Below are positions 45,962 through 55,228 of a DNA stretch of 64,000 bases, piece after piece. The stretch is from assembly GCA_020634245.1 (NCBI GenBank), contig JACKCC010000020.1, positions 62,001 to 126,000 on the forward strand. Direction: 5' to 3'. The notes beneath the pieces are model-generated. The model did no database searches. It was not told where the DNA came from and was given only the letters and a program-made list of their open reading frames with translations. How positions within the stretch are numbered: the stretch's first letter is position 1; every line of letters begins with the position of its first letter. The DNA is from Ardenticatenaceae bacterium (GTDB lineage Bacteria > Chloroflexota > Anaerolineae > Promineifilales > Promineifilaceae). The translations under genes and the position numbers were made by a program.

Positions 45962-46040
45962 GTGCGCAAGTCAGCAAGTAAGCAAGTACACAGGTAGCAA
46001 AATCACCTATCCACTTGCAAACTTGCTGCTTGCAACGCAC
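45962..46040. terminator. Imperfect inverted repeat between convergent genes
   Basis: GTGCGCAAGTCAGCAAGT with further GCAAGT units on the left pairs with ACTTGC, ACTTGCTG and TTGCAACGCAC on the right. It ends directly at the glpX stop codon and probably stops transcription both ways. Confidence 0.65.
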
Positions 46041-47018
46041 CTACTCGCCCACCCTGGCCGCATGTTCAGCATGAATAAAGCGGCGCGTGCCTGTTTCAGA
46101 GCGAATAAGCAGCGAATACGTTTCCGCATGCATCCCCCGAAAACGCAGTGCCGTTAATAAAAGGCTGTCGGTGATACCGGTGGCGGCCAAAAATATTTCA
46201 TCCGTCATCACCATCTCGTTACAAGTCAAAATCTGCCTTTCATCCAAACCGGCTTCCCGGATGGCATCTCGTTCAGCCTGGGACTGCGGCGCTAATCGGG
46301 CCAGCATAGCGCCGTTCATGGATTTAGCCGCGCAGGCAGCAATAACCCCTTGGGCAGCTCCGCCTACGCCCATCAACAAATCCACACCCGTATCCGGCGA
46401 AGCTGCCAAAAAAGCGCCTTCAGCATCACCCTGATCCCGCAATAAAATGCTTGCCCCAGTCGCCCGAATTTCTTCAATCAAATCATGGTTTCGATCACGA
46501 TCCAAAATGATGACAGTCAAATCGTGTACGGCTTTCTTTTTGACGCGGGCCACCAGAGCCAATGTCCAGGCAGCCGGCGCATCCATACATTCGGGCACAA
46601 GCACATCGGCCGCATTACGATCCACAACGATTTTTTCCATGTAAGCCGCCGGAGCCGGTGACCACAATGTATCTTTTGGAGCTACGGCAACAACAGAAAT
46701 TGCGCCCGATTGTCCTTTGATCAAAAGCTGGGTTCCGTCAATGGGATCGACAACAGCGTCAACCTCTGGCCCCAAACCAGTGCCAACATGTTGTCCTGTG
46801 CCCAATAACAGCTTCCCATCAACCGGGCGCTCTTCACCAATGATGATACGGCCGTTAATATTCAACGTACTCAATGCATCAAACATCGCCTGGGTAGCCG
46901 CCCGGTGAGCCGCATCCAGATTCCCCGAACCAATCCAGCGCCCGGCAGCCAACGCCGTCGCCTCTGTTACCCGCACCAAATCCAGACCAATATTTCGTGA
47001 TGAGATATGTATATTCAT
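46041..47018 (-). CDS. glpX: Class II fructose-1,6-bisphosphatase
   Basis: A 325-residue GlpX-type phosphatase that converts fructose 1,6-bisphosphate to fructose 6-phosphate in gluconeogenesis. The metal and phosphate sites VVDPIDGTQLL and IIIGEERPVDGKLL are clear, as is the GGAAQGVIAACAAKSMNG block. Normal length for the family. GGGAG lies six bases before the ATG at 47018; 11 upstream codons in frame are not used. The gap gene 3.5 kb away, on the same strand, serves the same pathway, and yvcK (51572-52936) is a gluconeogenesis-linked factor. Confidence 0.95.
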   Translation of the reverse strand: MNIHISSRNIGLDLVRVTEATALAAGRWIGSGNLDAAHRAATQAMFDALSTLNINGRIIIGEERPVDGKLLLGTGQHVGTGLGPEVDAVVDPIDGTQLLIKGQSGAISVVAVAPKDTLWSPAPAAYMEKIVVDRNAADVLVPECMDAPAAWTLALVARVKKKAVHDLTVIILDRDRNHDLIEEIRATGASILLRDQGDAEGAFLAASPDTGVDLLMGVGGAAQGVIAACAAKSMNGAMLARLAPQSQAERDAIREAGLDERQILTCNEMVMTDEIFLAATGITDSLLLTALRFRGMHAETYSLLIRSETGTRRFIHAEHAARVGE

Positions 47019-47081
47019 CGATAACTCCCAGTAAATTGGCCTCTCAGCCAACCATCAAGCGACAGTTTATTCGCAGCAAAA

Positions 47082-49253
47082 CTATGCCGGTTCCGTCGCA
47101 AACGTTTCTACTGCCTCCAATAAACCGGTCGCTTCCCAGGCCAACATGCCACCGTCCAAAACAGCCACATCCATAACGCCCATTTGCTGCAAAACATAGG
47201 CTGCCCGACGGCTGCGGCGGCTGCTGCGGCATACAATAACAATTTGCCGATCAGCAGGTAACTTAACCGTGTCCAACAGTATACTTGGCAGCGGCACAGA
47301 GTGGGCAGTGGGCACGTGGCCCCTTTTGAATTCTCGCGGTTCGCGCACATCAATCACGTATGGCGGGGGTACGGCCGTATCCACATATATCATCCGCCAT
47401 AAAGCCTGCGGCGAAACCATGAAAATACCCTCCGAAGGTACATCACCTTCACGTGGAATCCCCTTTATGTCTATCCGCTTCGGCAAATTCTGACACTCTT
47501 TAAACACCCGCAGCGGACACTCGTAAATACATATCACCGGATCAAGAACACGATGAAACAAATAATCAATCGCTTCATCTTCAGCTAAAAAGTGATCGGC
47601 GCCCAGCCACTTATCAAAACCGGTAGATTGCATCAATTGCCACACCGGGAAATTAATCCGAACAAAAAACACATCTCCCCCCCGGTCTCGAAAAGCGCGG
47701 ACGACCCCTTCCAACATGTGAATACCGCTAAAATCACAATGATTAACGTGATTCATCCGAACCAGCAAAAAACGCTGTTCAGACTGTTGCTCAGCTAAAG
47801 TTAAAATCAGTTCTTCAACATGATTGACTGCCCCAAAATACAAATCGCCCAAAATGTCAACCACACCCAACTGCGGGCAAGGCGGTTGACCAGGCTGATA
47901 AACAAAATGCTTGTAATTACTATCAGGTATAACAGCATGAACGCGAGGTGTACTGGTCCGCAGAATATACATCACCAACGACAGCCCGATGCCCAGCAAA
48001 ACGGCAAACTGAATATCCATAAACAGCGTGCCCAACAAGGTCAAGACCATGATACTGGCATCCCCCTTCGTTCCTTTCCAGATACGACTAATTTCAACCC
48101 GGTCGATCAATCCGTAAGCAATTGGAATGATAACGCCCGCCAATGCAGCCATGGGCAAGTAAGCCGTTAAGGGAGCCAAAAGCAAAATAGAAATCATTAA
48201 AAACAAACTGGAAAAAATAACCGACATTTGCGATTTAGCGCCGGTTTTATAGTTAACTACCGTTCGTGAAAAAGAAGCCGCCACCGCATAACCGGAAAAC
48301 AAGCCGGAAACGATATTTCCAAAACCTTGCCCCACAAACTCCTGATTACTATCCAAACGCTGCCCAGTCTGTGCTGCCACAGAACGAGCAAGCGCTATTG
48401 TTTGTACCAGACCAATCGCCCCCACGGCCAACGCGCCAGTTGAAAGACGTGCCATCAACTGAAAATCAAGCAGCGGCAAAGGCGCCAATGGTGGCAGTTC
48501 ACGTGGCAGCTTCCCAATCAAGGCCACACCCGCCTTATCCAAATGAAAAACAAAAACAGCGACTGAAGCGAGGACGATACTCAGGAGTGCTTTTGGTAGT
48601 TTGGGGCTTATTCTAGCAATGAATATACCCAATAAGATCGTTCCTAAACCCAATATTGCCGTCGGCCAATGGATAGCATTTAATGAAAGCACCAAATCCT
48701 GGATGAGTACTAACGGGTTAGCCGTGTTTAATGGAATTCCCAACAATGGGCCAATTTGCTTGATGACAATCAGCACACCGGCCCCTGCTGAAAACCCAAT
48801 AATCACCGAATGCGACACAAAATTGACCAAGAGACCCAGGCGCAGCAAACCCATCACCAGTTGAAACACACCAGCCATAACCGCCATCAAGCCAGCGGCT
48901 AACATATATTCATTGGTTCCCGGTGATGCAATCCCCGCCAATGAAGAAGCCACCAATAAGGAAATCGCATTGGCTGCGCCGGTATGAGCCTGATCTGACG
49001 CACCCCACAAAGCACCGGCAATCCCCCCCACGATGGACGTGTACAATCCCATTTGCGGTGGTAATTCAGCAATAACGGCAAAAGCAATGGCCTGAGGCAA
49101 AGCGATAACAGCTACTGTCAGACCGGCTACTAAATCGGGGCGTAAATTGGCACGATCATATTTGCGGAAAAGGCGGTAAGGCTGCTGCAAATATCGGCTC
49201 ATCGGTTTTAAGACGCTGCCTATATTCACTTTCACGCCTAAGTTTGACGTCAT
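47082..49253 (-). CDS. SulP-family anion transporter fused to STAS and rhodanese domains
   Basis: A 723-residue membrane protein. The SulP transport domain (about 35-420) opens with LRPDLVAGLTVAVIALPQAIAFAVIA, typical of the family. A cytosolic STAS domain (about 450-555) contains MNHVNHCDFSGIHMLEG in place of the usual D-S-S-G. A cysteine-bearing linker (CIYECPLRVFKEC) leads to a rhodanese domain (about 615-720) with the active-site Cys675 in CRSSRRS and DVREPREFKRGHVP. The fusion suggests sulfate, thiosulfate or bicarbonate uptake coupled to sulfur transfer; the substrate is inference. AGGA lies seven bases before the ATG. Confidence 0.9.
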   Translation of the reverse strand: MTSNLGVKVNIGSVLKPMSRYLQQPYRLFRKYDRANLRPDLVAGLTVAVIALPQAIAFAVIAELPPQMGLYTSIVGGIAGALWGASDQAHTGAANAISLLVASSLAGIASPGTNEYMLAAGLMAVMAGVFQLVMGLLRLGLLVNFVSHSVIIGFSAGAGVLIVIKQIGPLLGIPLNTANPLVLIQDLVLSLNAIHWPTAILGLGTILLGIFIARISPKLPKALLSIVLASVAVFVFHLDKAGVALIGKLPRELPPLAPLPLLDFQLMARLSTGALAVGAIGLVQTIALARSVAAQTGQRLDSNQEFVGQGFGNIVSGLFSGYAVAASFSRTVVNYKTGAKSQMSVIFSSLFLMISILLLAPLTAYLPMAALAGVIIPIAYGLIDRVEISRIWKGTKGDASIMVLTLLGTLFMDIQFAVLLGIGLSLVMYILRTSTPRVHAVIPDSNYKHFVYQPGQPPCPQLGVVDILGDLYFGAVNHVEELILTLAEQQSEQRFLLVRMNHVNHCDFSGIHMLEGVVRAFRDRGGDVFFVRINFPVWQLMQSTGFDKWLGADHFLAEDEAIDYLFHRVLDPVICIYECPLRVFKECQNLPKRIDIKGIPREGDVPSEGIFMVSPQALWRMIYVDTAVPPPYVIDVREPREFKRGHVPTAHSVPLPSILLDTVKLPADRQIVIVCRSSRRSRRAAYVLQQMGVMDVAVLDGGMLAWEATGLLEAVETFATEPA

Positions 49254-49307
49254 TATATTGTCCTGTAAAACTATAGGCTCTTTAGGAATTCACGGGGTCT
49301 TGTCATG

Positions 49308-49363
49308 TAGGGGCGGGTCTTGTGCCCGCCCTGCTCTGGGCGACCACAAGGGTACGCCCCTAC
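49308..49363. repeat. Dispersed imperfect palindrome GTAGGGGCG…CGCCCCTAC
   Basis: The outer arms GTAGGGGCG and ACGCCCCTAC enclose GGTCTTGTGCCCGCCC and GGGCGACCACAAGGG. This is a widespread type of intergenic palindrome. It sits between a divergent phosphoesterase end and the transporter start. Confidence 0.75.
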
Positions 49364-49414
49364 ACCCCACGAAATCCTGAAGACCCAAACTATAAAGGTT
49401 TGAGTCTGTGTAAA

Positions 49415-50071
49415 TCAATCATCGCCAGAAGGCTCCGGCGGTTTAGAAATGTCGAGAACACGATAGGGGTAAACGTTGATCACCTTCGTGCTTTCTACCA
49501 GTGTAACACGAGGCGTGTCTTGACGGTAGAGATGTATATGCCCGTGCAGCATGTAACGCGGTTTGAACAACTTGATGAAGGTATTGAAGATTTTAAACCC
49601 GGTATGGGCAATATCGGAACGGTCGTGGATGCCAAAAGGGGGAGAATGGGTAACAAGGATGTCCAGGTAACGGCCGTACCGCTGCCGGTTCAACAATAAT
49701 CGAGGAACCAAACGCGCAATCTGCTGCCGCATTTCCGCCTCACTGTACATCAACGGGGCCTGCGGCCGATAACGCATCGATCCTTCAAGCCCGGCAATCA
49801 ACAAACCTTCAAACATCACACAACGCGCATGGATGTCCCGTCCCCCTCGCACTTCCGTTAACACCCGCCCATCGGCCGTATATTGTGGTCCTTGATCATG
49901 ATTGCCCAAAACATAAATCAGCGGCACATCCAGCGCCGAAATCAAAAAATCCAAATAATAAAATGGAAGATCGCCGCAGCCAATAAGCAAATCTATGTTC
50001 GCATATTTCTGCTTCACATCACTACAATAAAGCTGGTCCAAAACCCGGTCGCTGACCGCTAAAATCTTCAT
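49415..50071 (-). CDS. Calcineurin-like metallophosphoesterase
   Basis: A 218-residue protein with the metal-site motifs of the family: AVSD at the start, GCGDLPFYYLDF, YVLGNHDQ, THSPP and HGHIHLYRQ. It would hydrolyse a phosphoester; the substrate is unknown. Its ATG overlaps the stop of the MazG-like gene by 4 bases, so the two are coupled. Confidence 0.9.
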   Translation of the reverse strand: MKILAVSDRVLDQLYCSDVKQKYANIDLLIGCGDLPFYYLDFLISALDVPLIYVLGNHDQGPQYTADGRVLTEVRGGRDIHARCVMFEGLLIAGLEGSMRYRPQAPLMYSEAEMRQQIARLVPRLLLNRQRYGRYLDILVTHSPPFGIHDRSDIAHTGFKIFNTFIKLFKPRYMLHGHIHLYRQDTPRVTLVESTKVINVYPYRVLDISKPPEPSGDD

Positions 50072-50373
50072 GGGGCCGGCCAGGTTCTCGTGTGGTTTTG
50101 AGCCAGCTTATCCAAAATTGCCTGCTCCAAATCGATGCCGGCAATACTCGCCAACTGCATCAGGTATAGGGCAACATCCGCCAATTCCCCAGCCAACTCC
50201 TCTGGATTCGATGGCGTCTCCCGCCATTGAAAATGCTCCAGAACCTCGGCAGCCTCAATTACAATGGAAGCTGCCAAATTACGTGGTGTTTGCGGCTTGG
50301 GGGAATCGGCATCATACCAGCCTTTGCTGGCTACAAACTCATGCATACGGTTTTCCAATGCTTTCAAATCCAT
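50068..50373 (-). CDS. MazG-like nucleotide pyrophosphohydrolase
   Basis: A 101-residue all-alpha NTP-PPase protein. RNLAASIVIEAAEVLEHFQW and EELAGELADVALYLMQLASIAGIDL carry the E-x-x-E and E-x-x-D metal ligands. It cleaves (d)NTPs to NMP and pyrophosphate, as house-cleaning enzymes do. The frame stays open to 50430. An ATG at 50397 (MSPPTIVAMDL) directly follows the T run of the gap terminator. I prefer 50373 by family length. Neither start has an SD. Confidence 0.88.
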   Translation of the reverse strand: MDLKALENRMHEFVASKGWYDADSPKPQTPRNLAASIVIEAAEVLEHFQWRETPSNPEELAGELADVALYLMQLASIAGIDLEQAILDKLAQNHTRTWPAP

Positions 50374-50401
50374 AGCCACAATTGTAGGAGGAGACATAAA
50401 A

Positions 50402-50443
50402 AAAGTAAAACGTAATGCCGGGAAAGACATTACGTTTTACTTT
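50402..50443 (-). terminator. gap terminator
   Basis: AAAGTAAAACGTAATG and its exact complement form a 16-bp stem with a 10-base loop, followed on the minus strand by a run of seven T. A textbook Rho-independent site for gap. Confidence 0.93.
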
Positions 50444-50499
50444 CGTATTCAAAAATATATTCTTGAAGTTGCCATAAACCAGGCAGCTAAAAATTGGCC

Positions 50500-51495
50500 T
50501 TATTTAGCCATATGAGCAATCAAATCCAGACACTTGCAAGAATAACCCCACTCGTTGTCGTACCAGGCCACCACTTTCACAAAAGTATCGGTCAAGGCAA
50601 TGCCGGCTCCCGCGTCAAAAACGGATGTGCAGGATTCCCCAACGAAGTCATTGGAAACAACTGCTTCCTCTGTGTAACCAAGAACGCCTGCCATCTCACC
50701 CTCAGAAGCCGCTTTCATGGCCGCTTTGATCTCGTCGTAGGAAGCTGGTTTTTCCAAGTTAACGGTCAAATCAACGACAGAAACATTGGGGGTAGGCACG
50801 CGGAAAGCCATACCGGTCAATCTTCCATTCAATTCCGGGATAACCTTACCAACAGCTTTTGCCGCGCCGGTGGAGGATGGGATAATGTTCTGGCCAGCAC
50901 CACGACCACCACGCCAATCTTTCAAAGATGGACCGTCAACTGTCTTTTGGGTAGCTGTCGTAGCATGGACCGTCGTCATTAAACCTTCTTTGATGCCAAA
51001 GTTGTCATTCAACACTTTGGCGATTGGAGCCAGACAGTTTGTGGTGCAAGAAGCGTTGGAAACAATGTCCTGACCGGCATAGGTGTCGTGGTTGACGCCC
51101 ATAACAAACATGGGGGTCGCGTCTTTTGATGGAGCGGACAAAACTACTTTCTTGGCGCCAGCTTCGATGTGGGCACGTGCTTTTTCATCGGTCAGGAATA
51201 AGCCGGTGGCTTCAAGGACGTATTCAGCGCCAACTTCGTCCCACTTCAGGTTTTTGGGGTCTTTTTCAGCAGTGACACGAATTGATTTGCCGTTGACGAC
51301 CAAATTCCCGTCTTTTACGTCAACCGTACCATTGAAACGGCCGTGTGTTGAATCGTATTTGAGCATGTAAGCGATGTAATCAACAGAAAGCAAGTCGTTA
51401 ATACCAACAACCTCAAACTCTTCAAGCTGGGTTGCACGACGGAAAACCAGGCGACCAATTCGCCCAAATCCGTTAATACCAATTTTAATTGTCAT
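50500..51495 (-). CDS. gap: Glyceraldehyde-3-phosphate dehydrogenase, type I
   Basis: A 331-residue glycolytic/gluconeogenic enzyme. The NAD site is INGFGRIGRLVFRR, the catalytic Cys150 lies in SNASCTTNCLAP, and the HATTATQKTVDGPSLKDWRGGRGA block and the C-terminal WYDNEWGYS are complete. Length is normal. AAAGGAG lies about seven bases before the ATG at 51495, so the 12 upstream in-frame codons are not used. Confidence 0.97.
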   Translation of the reverse strand: MTIKIGINGFGRIGRLVFRRATQLEEFEVVGINDLLSVDYIAYMLKYDSTHGRFNGTVDVKDGNLVVNGKSIRVTAEKDPKNLKWDEVGAEYVLEATGLFLTDEKARAHIEAGAKKVVLSAPSKDATPMFVMGVNHDTYAGQDIVSNASCTTNCLAPIAKVLNDNFGIKEGLMTTVHATTATQKTVDGPSLKDWRGGRGAGQNIIPSSTGAAKAVGKVIPELNGRLTGMAFRVPTPNVSVVDLTVNLEKPASYDEIKAAMKAASEGEMAGVLGYTEEAVVSNDFVGESCTSVFDAGAGIALTDTFVKVVAWYDNEWGYSCKCLDLIAHMAK

Positions 51496-51571
51496 TTGAA
51501 TCTCCTTTTTTATATCATGTAAGATATACACTAATTATACTGTCTTTGCGGCAGTTGATAGGTGTAAAACG

Positions 51572-52936
51572 TCACCTTTTTGGCATTACGTTTGACGTTT
51601 TACGGTTGTCAGATAATAAACTAAGGACGGCCTGGGCCAGTTTTTGACTGTCATGCCGCCACGGCCGTTCCTCATCAACAAGATCGGCCATAATTATTTT
51701 GACTTGTTCCGGGACAGTGGGCGGTAACCTGTTGGGCTGTACATAAATTGTCTTGCCCCCACCTTGCTCCGCAGGGACAGAAAGGTTGTCATTGGCCAGT
51801 ACGATGTCTAAACAGCCGGTGGGAACGTGCTGTAAAATCGCAGTGACATGATCGGCAACAGTGTAATTATCCGTCTCTCCGGGCTGAATGGCAAGATTAC
51901 ATACATAAATTTTAGGCGCCTGCGCCCGGCGCAATGCCTCCGCCAGGTCAGGTACTAGTAAATTGGGCAAAATGCTGGTGTACAAGCTGCCCGGCCCCAT
52001 AACGATTAAATCGGCGCGAAAGATGGCTTGAATGGCCGGTGGATAGGCGCGCACATCATGGGGTTCCAGGTAAACGTGCTGGATTTGTCCCCCTGCTTTG
52101 GGGATGAGTGATTCACCGATGATATAGTGCAGAACGGCCGTTTCGCCCTCCTGCACCATCACATCCGCCGCCAGCCTGACCTCGGCCAGCGTTGAGGGCA
52201 GCACCCGGCCGCGCAGAGCCAGCACCCGCTCCGCCGCTAAAAGTGCCTCATCAAAACTGCCGGTAATCCCGGTTAGCGCCGCCAGAAGCAGATTACCGAA
52301 AGCATGGCCTTGCAGTTCACTTTTGCCATTTTGACCTACTGCCCCACCAAACCGGTATTGCAGCACCTGAGTCATGAGTGTTTCGTCGCGGGCCAGGGCC
52401 GCCAGATTATTGCGAAAATCGCCCGGCGGCAAAAGGCCAAACTCTTCACGCAGCCGGCCGCTGCTGCCGCCGTCATCGGCGACGGTGACGATGGCGGTAA
52501 TGTTATGGGTATACGGCCGTAATCCGCGCAGTAAACTCGGCATTCCCGTCCCGCCGCCAATCGCCACAATGTGCGGGCCGCGCCCCCGGCGGCTGTAATC
52601 ATACAAAGATTCAACGACATCCTGGTCTGGCGCACGAAACGGAGCCACCAGATTGGTTCCCAGCCGGGCAATCGCAAACAAAACAACGGCGCCACCCAAA
52701 AACAAAGGCAGCACAATACGCCACAAAACCGGCAAATCCTGCAAAAAAACAAATTTGAAAATTGAATCCGGCAGCCATCCTTGTTGTTGCAGCCATAATG
52801 CGCCAAAGACAATTCCCATGCCTACCAAACCCGCGCCAAGCAGCGACAAAACCAGCCAGCGCTTCAAGCCAATGCCCAAAGTGAACCAGCGCCGCTGGCT
52901 AAATATTGCTTGCCGCACCTTATTGTCTTTTTGCAT
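51572..52936 (-). CDS. yvcK: YvcK-family (CofD-like) gluconeogenesis factor with membrane anchor
   Basis: A 454-residue protein. Two N-terminal hydrophobic helices (about 28-50 and 72-92) anchor it, an addition to the usual cytosolic form. The YvcK/CofD core starts at about 117: IVAIGGGTGMPSLLRGLR, VTVADDGGSSGRLREEFGLLPPGDFRN and FGNLLLAALTGITGSF. These proteins bind UDP-sugars and affect carbon flux and cell-wall synthesis in B. subtilis. GAGG lies ten bases before the ATG. No whiA or rapZ gene is adjacent, unlike in Firmicutes. Confidence 0.9.
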   Translation of the reverse strand: MQKDNKVRQAIFSQRRWFTLGIGLKRWLVLSLLGAGLVGMGIVFGALWLQQQGWLPDSIFKFVFLQDLPVLWRIVLPLFLGGAVVLFAIARLGTNLVAPFRAPDQDVVESLYDYSRRGRGPHIVAIGGGTGMPSLLRGLRPYTHNITAIVTVADDGGSSGRLREEFGLLPPGDFRNNLAALARDETLMTQVLQYRFGGAVGQNGKSELQGHAFGNLLLAALTGITGSFDEALLAAERVLALRGRVLPSTLAEVRLAADVMVQEGETAVLHYIIGESLIPKAGGQIQHVYLEPHDVRAYPPAIQAIFRADLIVMGPGSLYTSILPNLLVPDLAEALRRAQAPKIYVCNLAIQPGETDNYTVADHVTAILQHVPTGCLDIVLANDNLSVPAEQGGGKTIYVQPNRLPPTVPEQVKIIMADLVDEERPWRHDSQKLAQAVLSLLSDNRKTSNVMPKR

Positions 52937-52993
52937 AAAAATCGAACCTCGCTCTACCCGACAAACTCATTCTAACAACCTCAACATTCCCCG

Positions 52994-53137
52994 TCAATGT
53001 GGCTGGCAGAGGTTCATCACAAAACTTCCCGGAAGCTGAATTGGGCGATTTCTGACCAGCTTCACTCGTCCTGCAAACAACTGGCCAGCTTCCGGGATGC
53101 TGCGCCCCTGATTCCCTATCAATGTGGCTGGCAGAGG
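52994..53137. repeat. 19-bp direct repeats enclosing an inverted repeat
   Basis: TCAATGTGGCTGGCAGAGG occurs at 52994-53012 and 53119-53137, 125 bases apart. Between them TCCCGGAAGCTG (53027) and CAGCTTCCGGGA (53086) form a 12-bp inverted repeat. It fills the divergent gap between yvcK and the nucleotide-sugar genes; a small mobile element or a leader duplication is possible. Confidence 0.75.
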
Positions 53138-53163
53138 CTAAACGGCTGTGTTATGATCGCCTT

Positions 53164-53961
53164 ATGGATGAGATTCCGGTAGTTATTGTTGTCGGGGGTC
53201 AAGGCACCCGAATGCGTGGCAGCACAGCCACCAAAAAAGAGTTAGTTGAAGTCGGTGGCAAACCAATTTTATGGCATGTCATGCGGATTTTTTCGGCGTA
53301 TGGACTGAATCGATTTGTGCTGACATTGGGCTATGAGGCCGACCAGATTCGCCGCTATTTTTTGCAGTACGAGGCGATGTCGCGCGATTTAACGTTGGCA
53401 ATTGGCGGATCGGGCAACGGCCGTTCCGCCATCCAATACCACAACAGCACCGGCCACCCACCCTGGCAAATCACCCTGGCCGATACCGGGCTGAACACTG
53501 AAAAAGCCAGCCGCATCGCCCGTGTGGCCCCCTACCTGAACGGCGACCGTTTTTTTGTGGCTTACGGTGATGACATTAGTGACGTAGATTTGCAGGCTCT
53601 GATCCAGTTTCACAAAAACCACGGCAAACTGGCCACGATAACGGCCGTACAAGTAGACCTGCAATATGGCGTTGTCGAAGCCGATGAACAGGGGCTGGTT
53701 TCCGGTTTTGTCGAACGCCCCCGCCTGCCCTACTGGATCAACGGCGGCTTTATGCTCTTCGAAAAACCCGTCCTGGAAATGATGGCCAATGGTGACGACG
53801 TCAATCTGGAAACCCAAATCCTGCCCCAACTGGCCCAACAAAATCAGCTCATGATTTACCGTCACACCGGTTTTTGGCAATCCATGAATACCATGAAAGA
53901 TACCATGACGCTGGAAAAAATCTGGCGCGACAATCCCCCCTGGAAAGTATGGAGCGATTAG
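53164..53961 (+). CDS. Sugar-1-phosphate nucleotidylyltransferase (glucose-1-phosphate cytidylyltransferase-like)
   Basis: A 265-residue GT-A-fold nucleotidyltransferase. VVGGQGTRMRG is the NTP site. EVGGKPILWHVMRIFSAYGLNRFVLTLGY, FVAYGDDISDVDLQALIQFHKNHGKLATITAVQ, WINGGFMLFE and GFWQSMNTMKD follow the RfbF pattern closely. I infer CTP + glucose 1-phosphate to CDP-glucose. The ATG at 53164 is chosen; the frame is open to 53122 without an SD. A dehydratase gene follows 43 bases later. Confidence 0.85.
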   Translation: MDEIPVVIVVGGQGTRMRGSTATKKELVEVGGKPILWHVMRIFSAYGLNRFVLTLGYEADQIRRYFLQYEAMSRDLTLAIGGSGNGRSAIQYHNSTGHPPWQITLADTGLNTEKASRIARVAPYLNGDRFFVAYGDDISDVDLQALIQFHKNHGKLATITAVQVDLQYGVVEADEQGLVSGFVERPRLPYWINGGFMLFEKPVLEMMANGDDVNLETQILPQLAQQNQLMIYRHTGFWQSMNTMKDTMTLEKIWRDNPPWKVWSD

Positions 53962-54004
53962 GCGAAATATCCAGCCCGTATCAAAACAAAGGCTAATCGC
54001 CCGC

Positions 54005-54994
54005 ATGGAGAGAATTTTGGACAATCAATTTTGGCGCGATAAACGAGTCTTCATCACCGGCGCAGCCGGATTACTAGGCTCATGGCTCACAACCGAACTC
54101 GTCAGCCGGGGAGCCGACATCGTCGGACTCATCCGCGACCAGGTCACCCAATCCCCGCTGGTCAGCTCCGGCACCATTCACCAGATTACCGTTGCCCACG
54201 GTGACATTTGCGACTACATGGCCATGGAACGCATCCTGGCCGAATATGAAATCGACACCATCTTTCATCTGGCTGCCCAGACCCAGGTAGGCATCGCCAA
54301 CCGCGTGCCTATGTCCACCTTTGAGGCCAACATCAAAGGCACCTGGACAGTACTCGAAGCTGCCCGCCGTAATCCAACCGTCAACTGCATCCTGGTCGCC
54401 AGCAGCGACAAAGCTTACGGCCCGCAAACCGACCTGCCCTACCGGGAAGACCAGCCGCTGGAAGGGCATTACCCATACGACGTTTCCAAAACTTGCGCCG
54501 ATCTCATCGCCCGCTCCTACGCCCATACCTACGATTTACCCATTGGCGTGACCCGTTTTGCCAACCTGTACGGCGGCGGCGATTTGAACTGGAACCGGCT
54601 CATTCCCGGCACTATCCGCAGCGTGCTGCGCGGCGAACGGCCCATCGTCCGCTCCGATGGCTCCTTTAAGCGCGATTATATCTTCGTTAAAGACGCCGTT
54701 TACGGCTACCTGACCCTGGCCGAACAAATCCACAAGCCCGGCATCACCGGCGAAGCCTTCAATTTTGGCATCTCGGAACCGGTGTCGGTTCTGGAAATGA
54801 TCAACAACATTATTGAATTATCCGGCTGTGCCGACCTGGAACCAGTTATTCTGGATGAGGTTAAAAACGAAATTCAAGACCAGTACCTCTCATCGGACAA
54901 GGCCAGAGAGCTGCTGGGCTGGACTCCCCAATATTCTCTTACCGAAGGGCTGCGGGAGACGATGGCCTGGTACAAGGATTATTTAGGCCTTTAG
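54005..54994 (+). CDS. NDP-sugar 4,6-dehydratase (CDP-glucose dehydratase-like)
   Basis: A 329-residue extended SDR. The NAD motif is ITGAAGLLGSWL, with DTIFHLAAQTQVGIA, VASSDKAYG and the YDVSK catalytic Tyr/Lys. RFANLYGGGDLNWNRLIPGTIRS matches the CDP-glucose 4,6-dehydratase pattern (GGGDW..DRLIPD). It would act on the product of the gene just upstream to give a 4-keto-6-deoxy sugar. This is the usual entry to dideoxy or branched sugars of surface glycans. Confidence 0.88.
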   Translation: MERILDNQFWRDKRVFITGAAGLLGSWLTTELVSRGADIVGLIRDQVTQSPLVSSGTIHQITVAHGDICDYMAMERILAEYEIDTIFHLAAQTQVGIANRVPMSTFEANIKGTWTVLEAARRNPTVNCILVASSDKAYGPQTDLPYREDQPLEGHYPYDVSKTCADLIARSYAHTYDLPIGVTRFANLYGGGDLNWNRLIPGTIRSVLRGERPIVRSDGSFKRDYIFVKDAVYGYLTLAEQIHKPGITGEAFNFGISEPVSVLEMINNIIELSGCADLEPVILDEVKNEIQDQYLSSDKARELLGWTPQYSLTEGLRETMAWYKDYLGL

Positions 54995-55049
54995 ACTACA
55001 ACGAATGAAGAATTTAACGAATTGCGGATCTTTCGGATCTCGCGGGTTT

Positions 55050-55116
55050 TTGTCATTCCGAGCGAAGCGAGGAATCCCAACACTTCTGGGATGCTTCACT
55101 TCGTTCAGCATGACAA
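55050..55116. repeat. Dispersed palindrome of the TCATTCCGAGCGAAGCGAGG type
   Basis: TTGTCATTCCGAGCGAAGCG…GGGATGCTTC…CGTTCAGCATGACAA: an imperfect inverted repeat of a kind scattered in gaps of many genomes. It lies between the dehydratase and epimerase genes and may split the cluster into two transcripts. Confidence 0.8.
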
Positions 55117-55228
55117 GCACAAGACACCAGGGAATCCCAAAGAACCTGAATTTTTTAGAACATTATTCGCTTATTTCCAAATTCTTTGTTATCACCTGCA
55201 TTGATCGAAATCAAACCACTCTCTCGCT

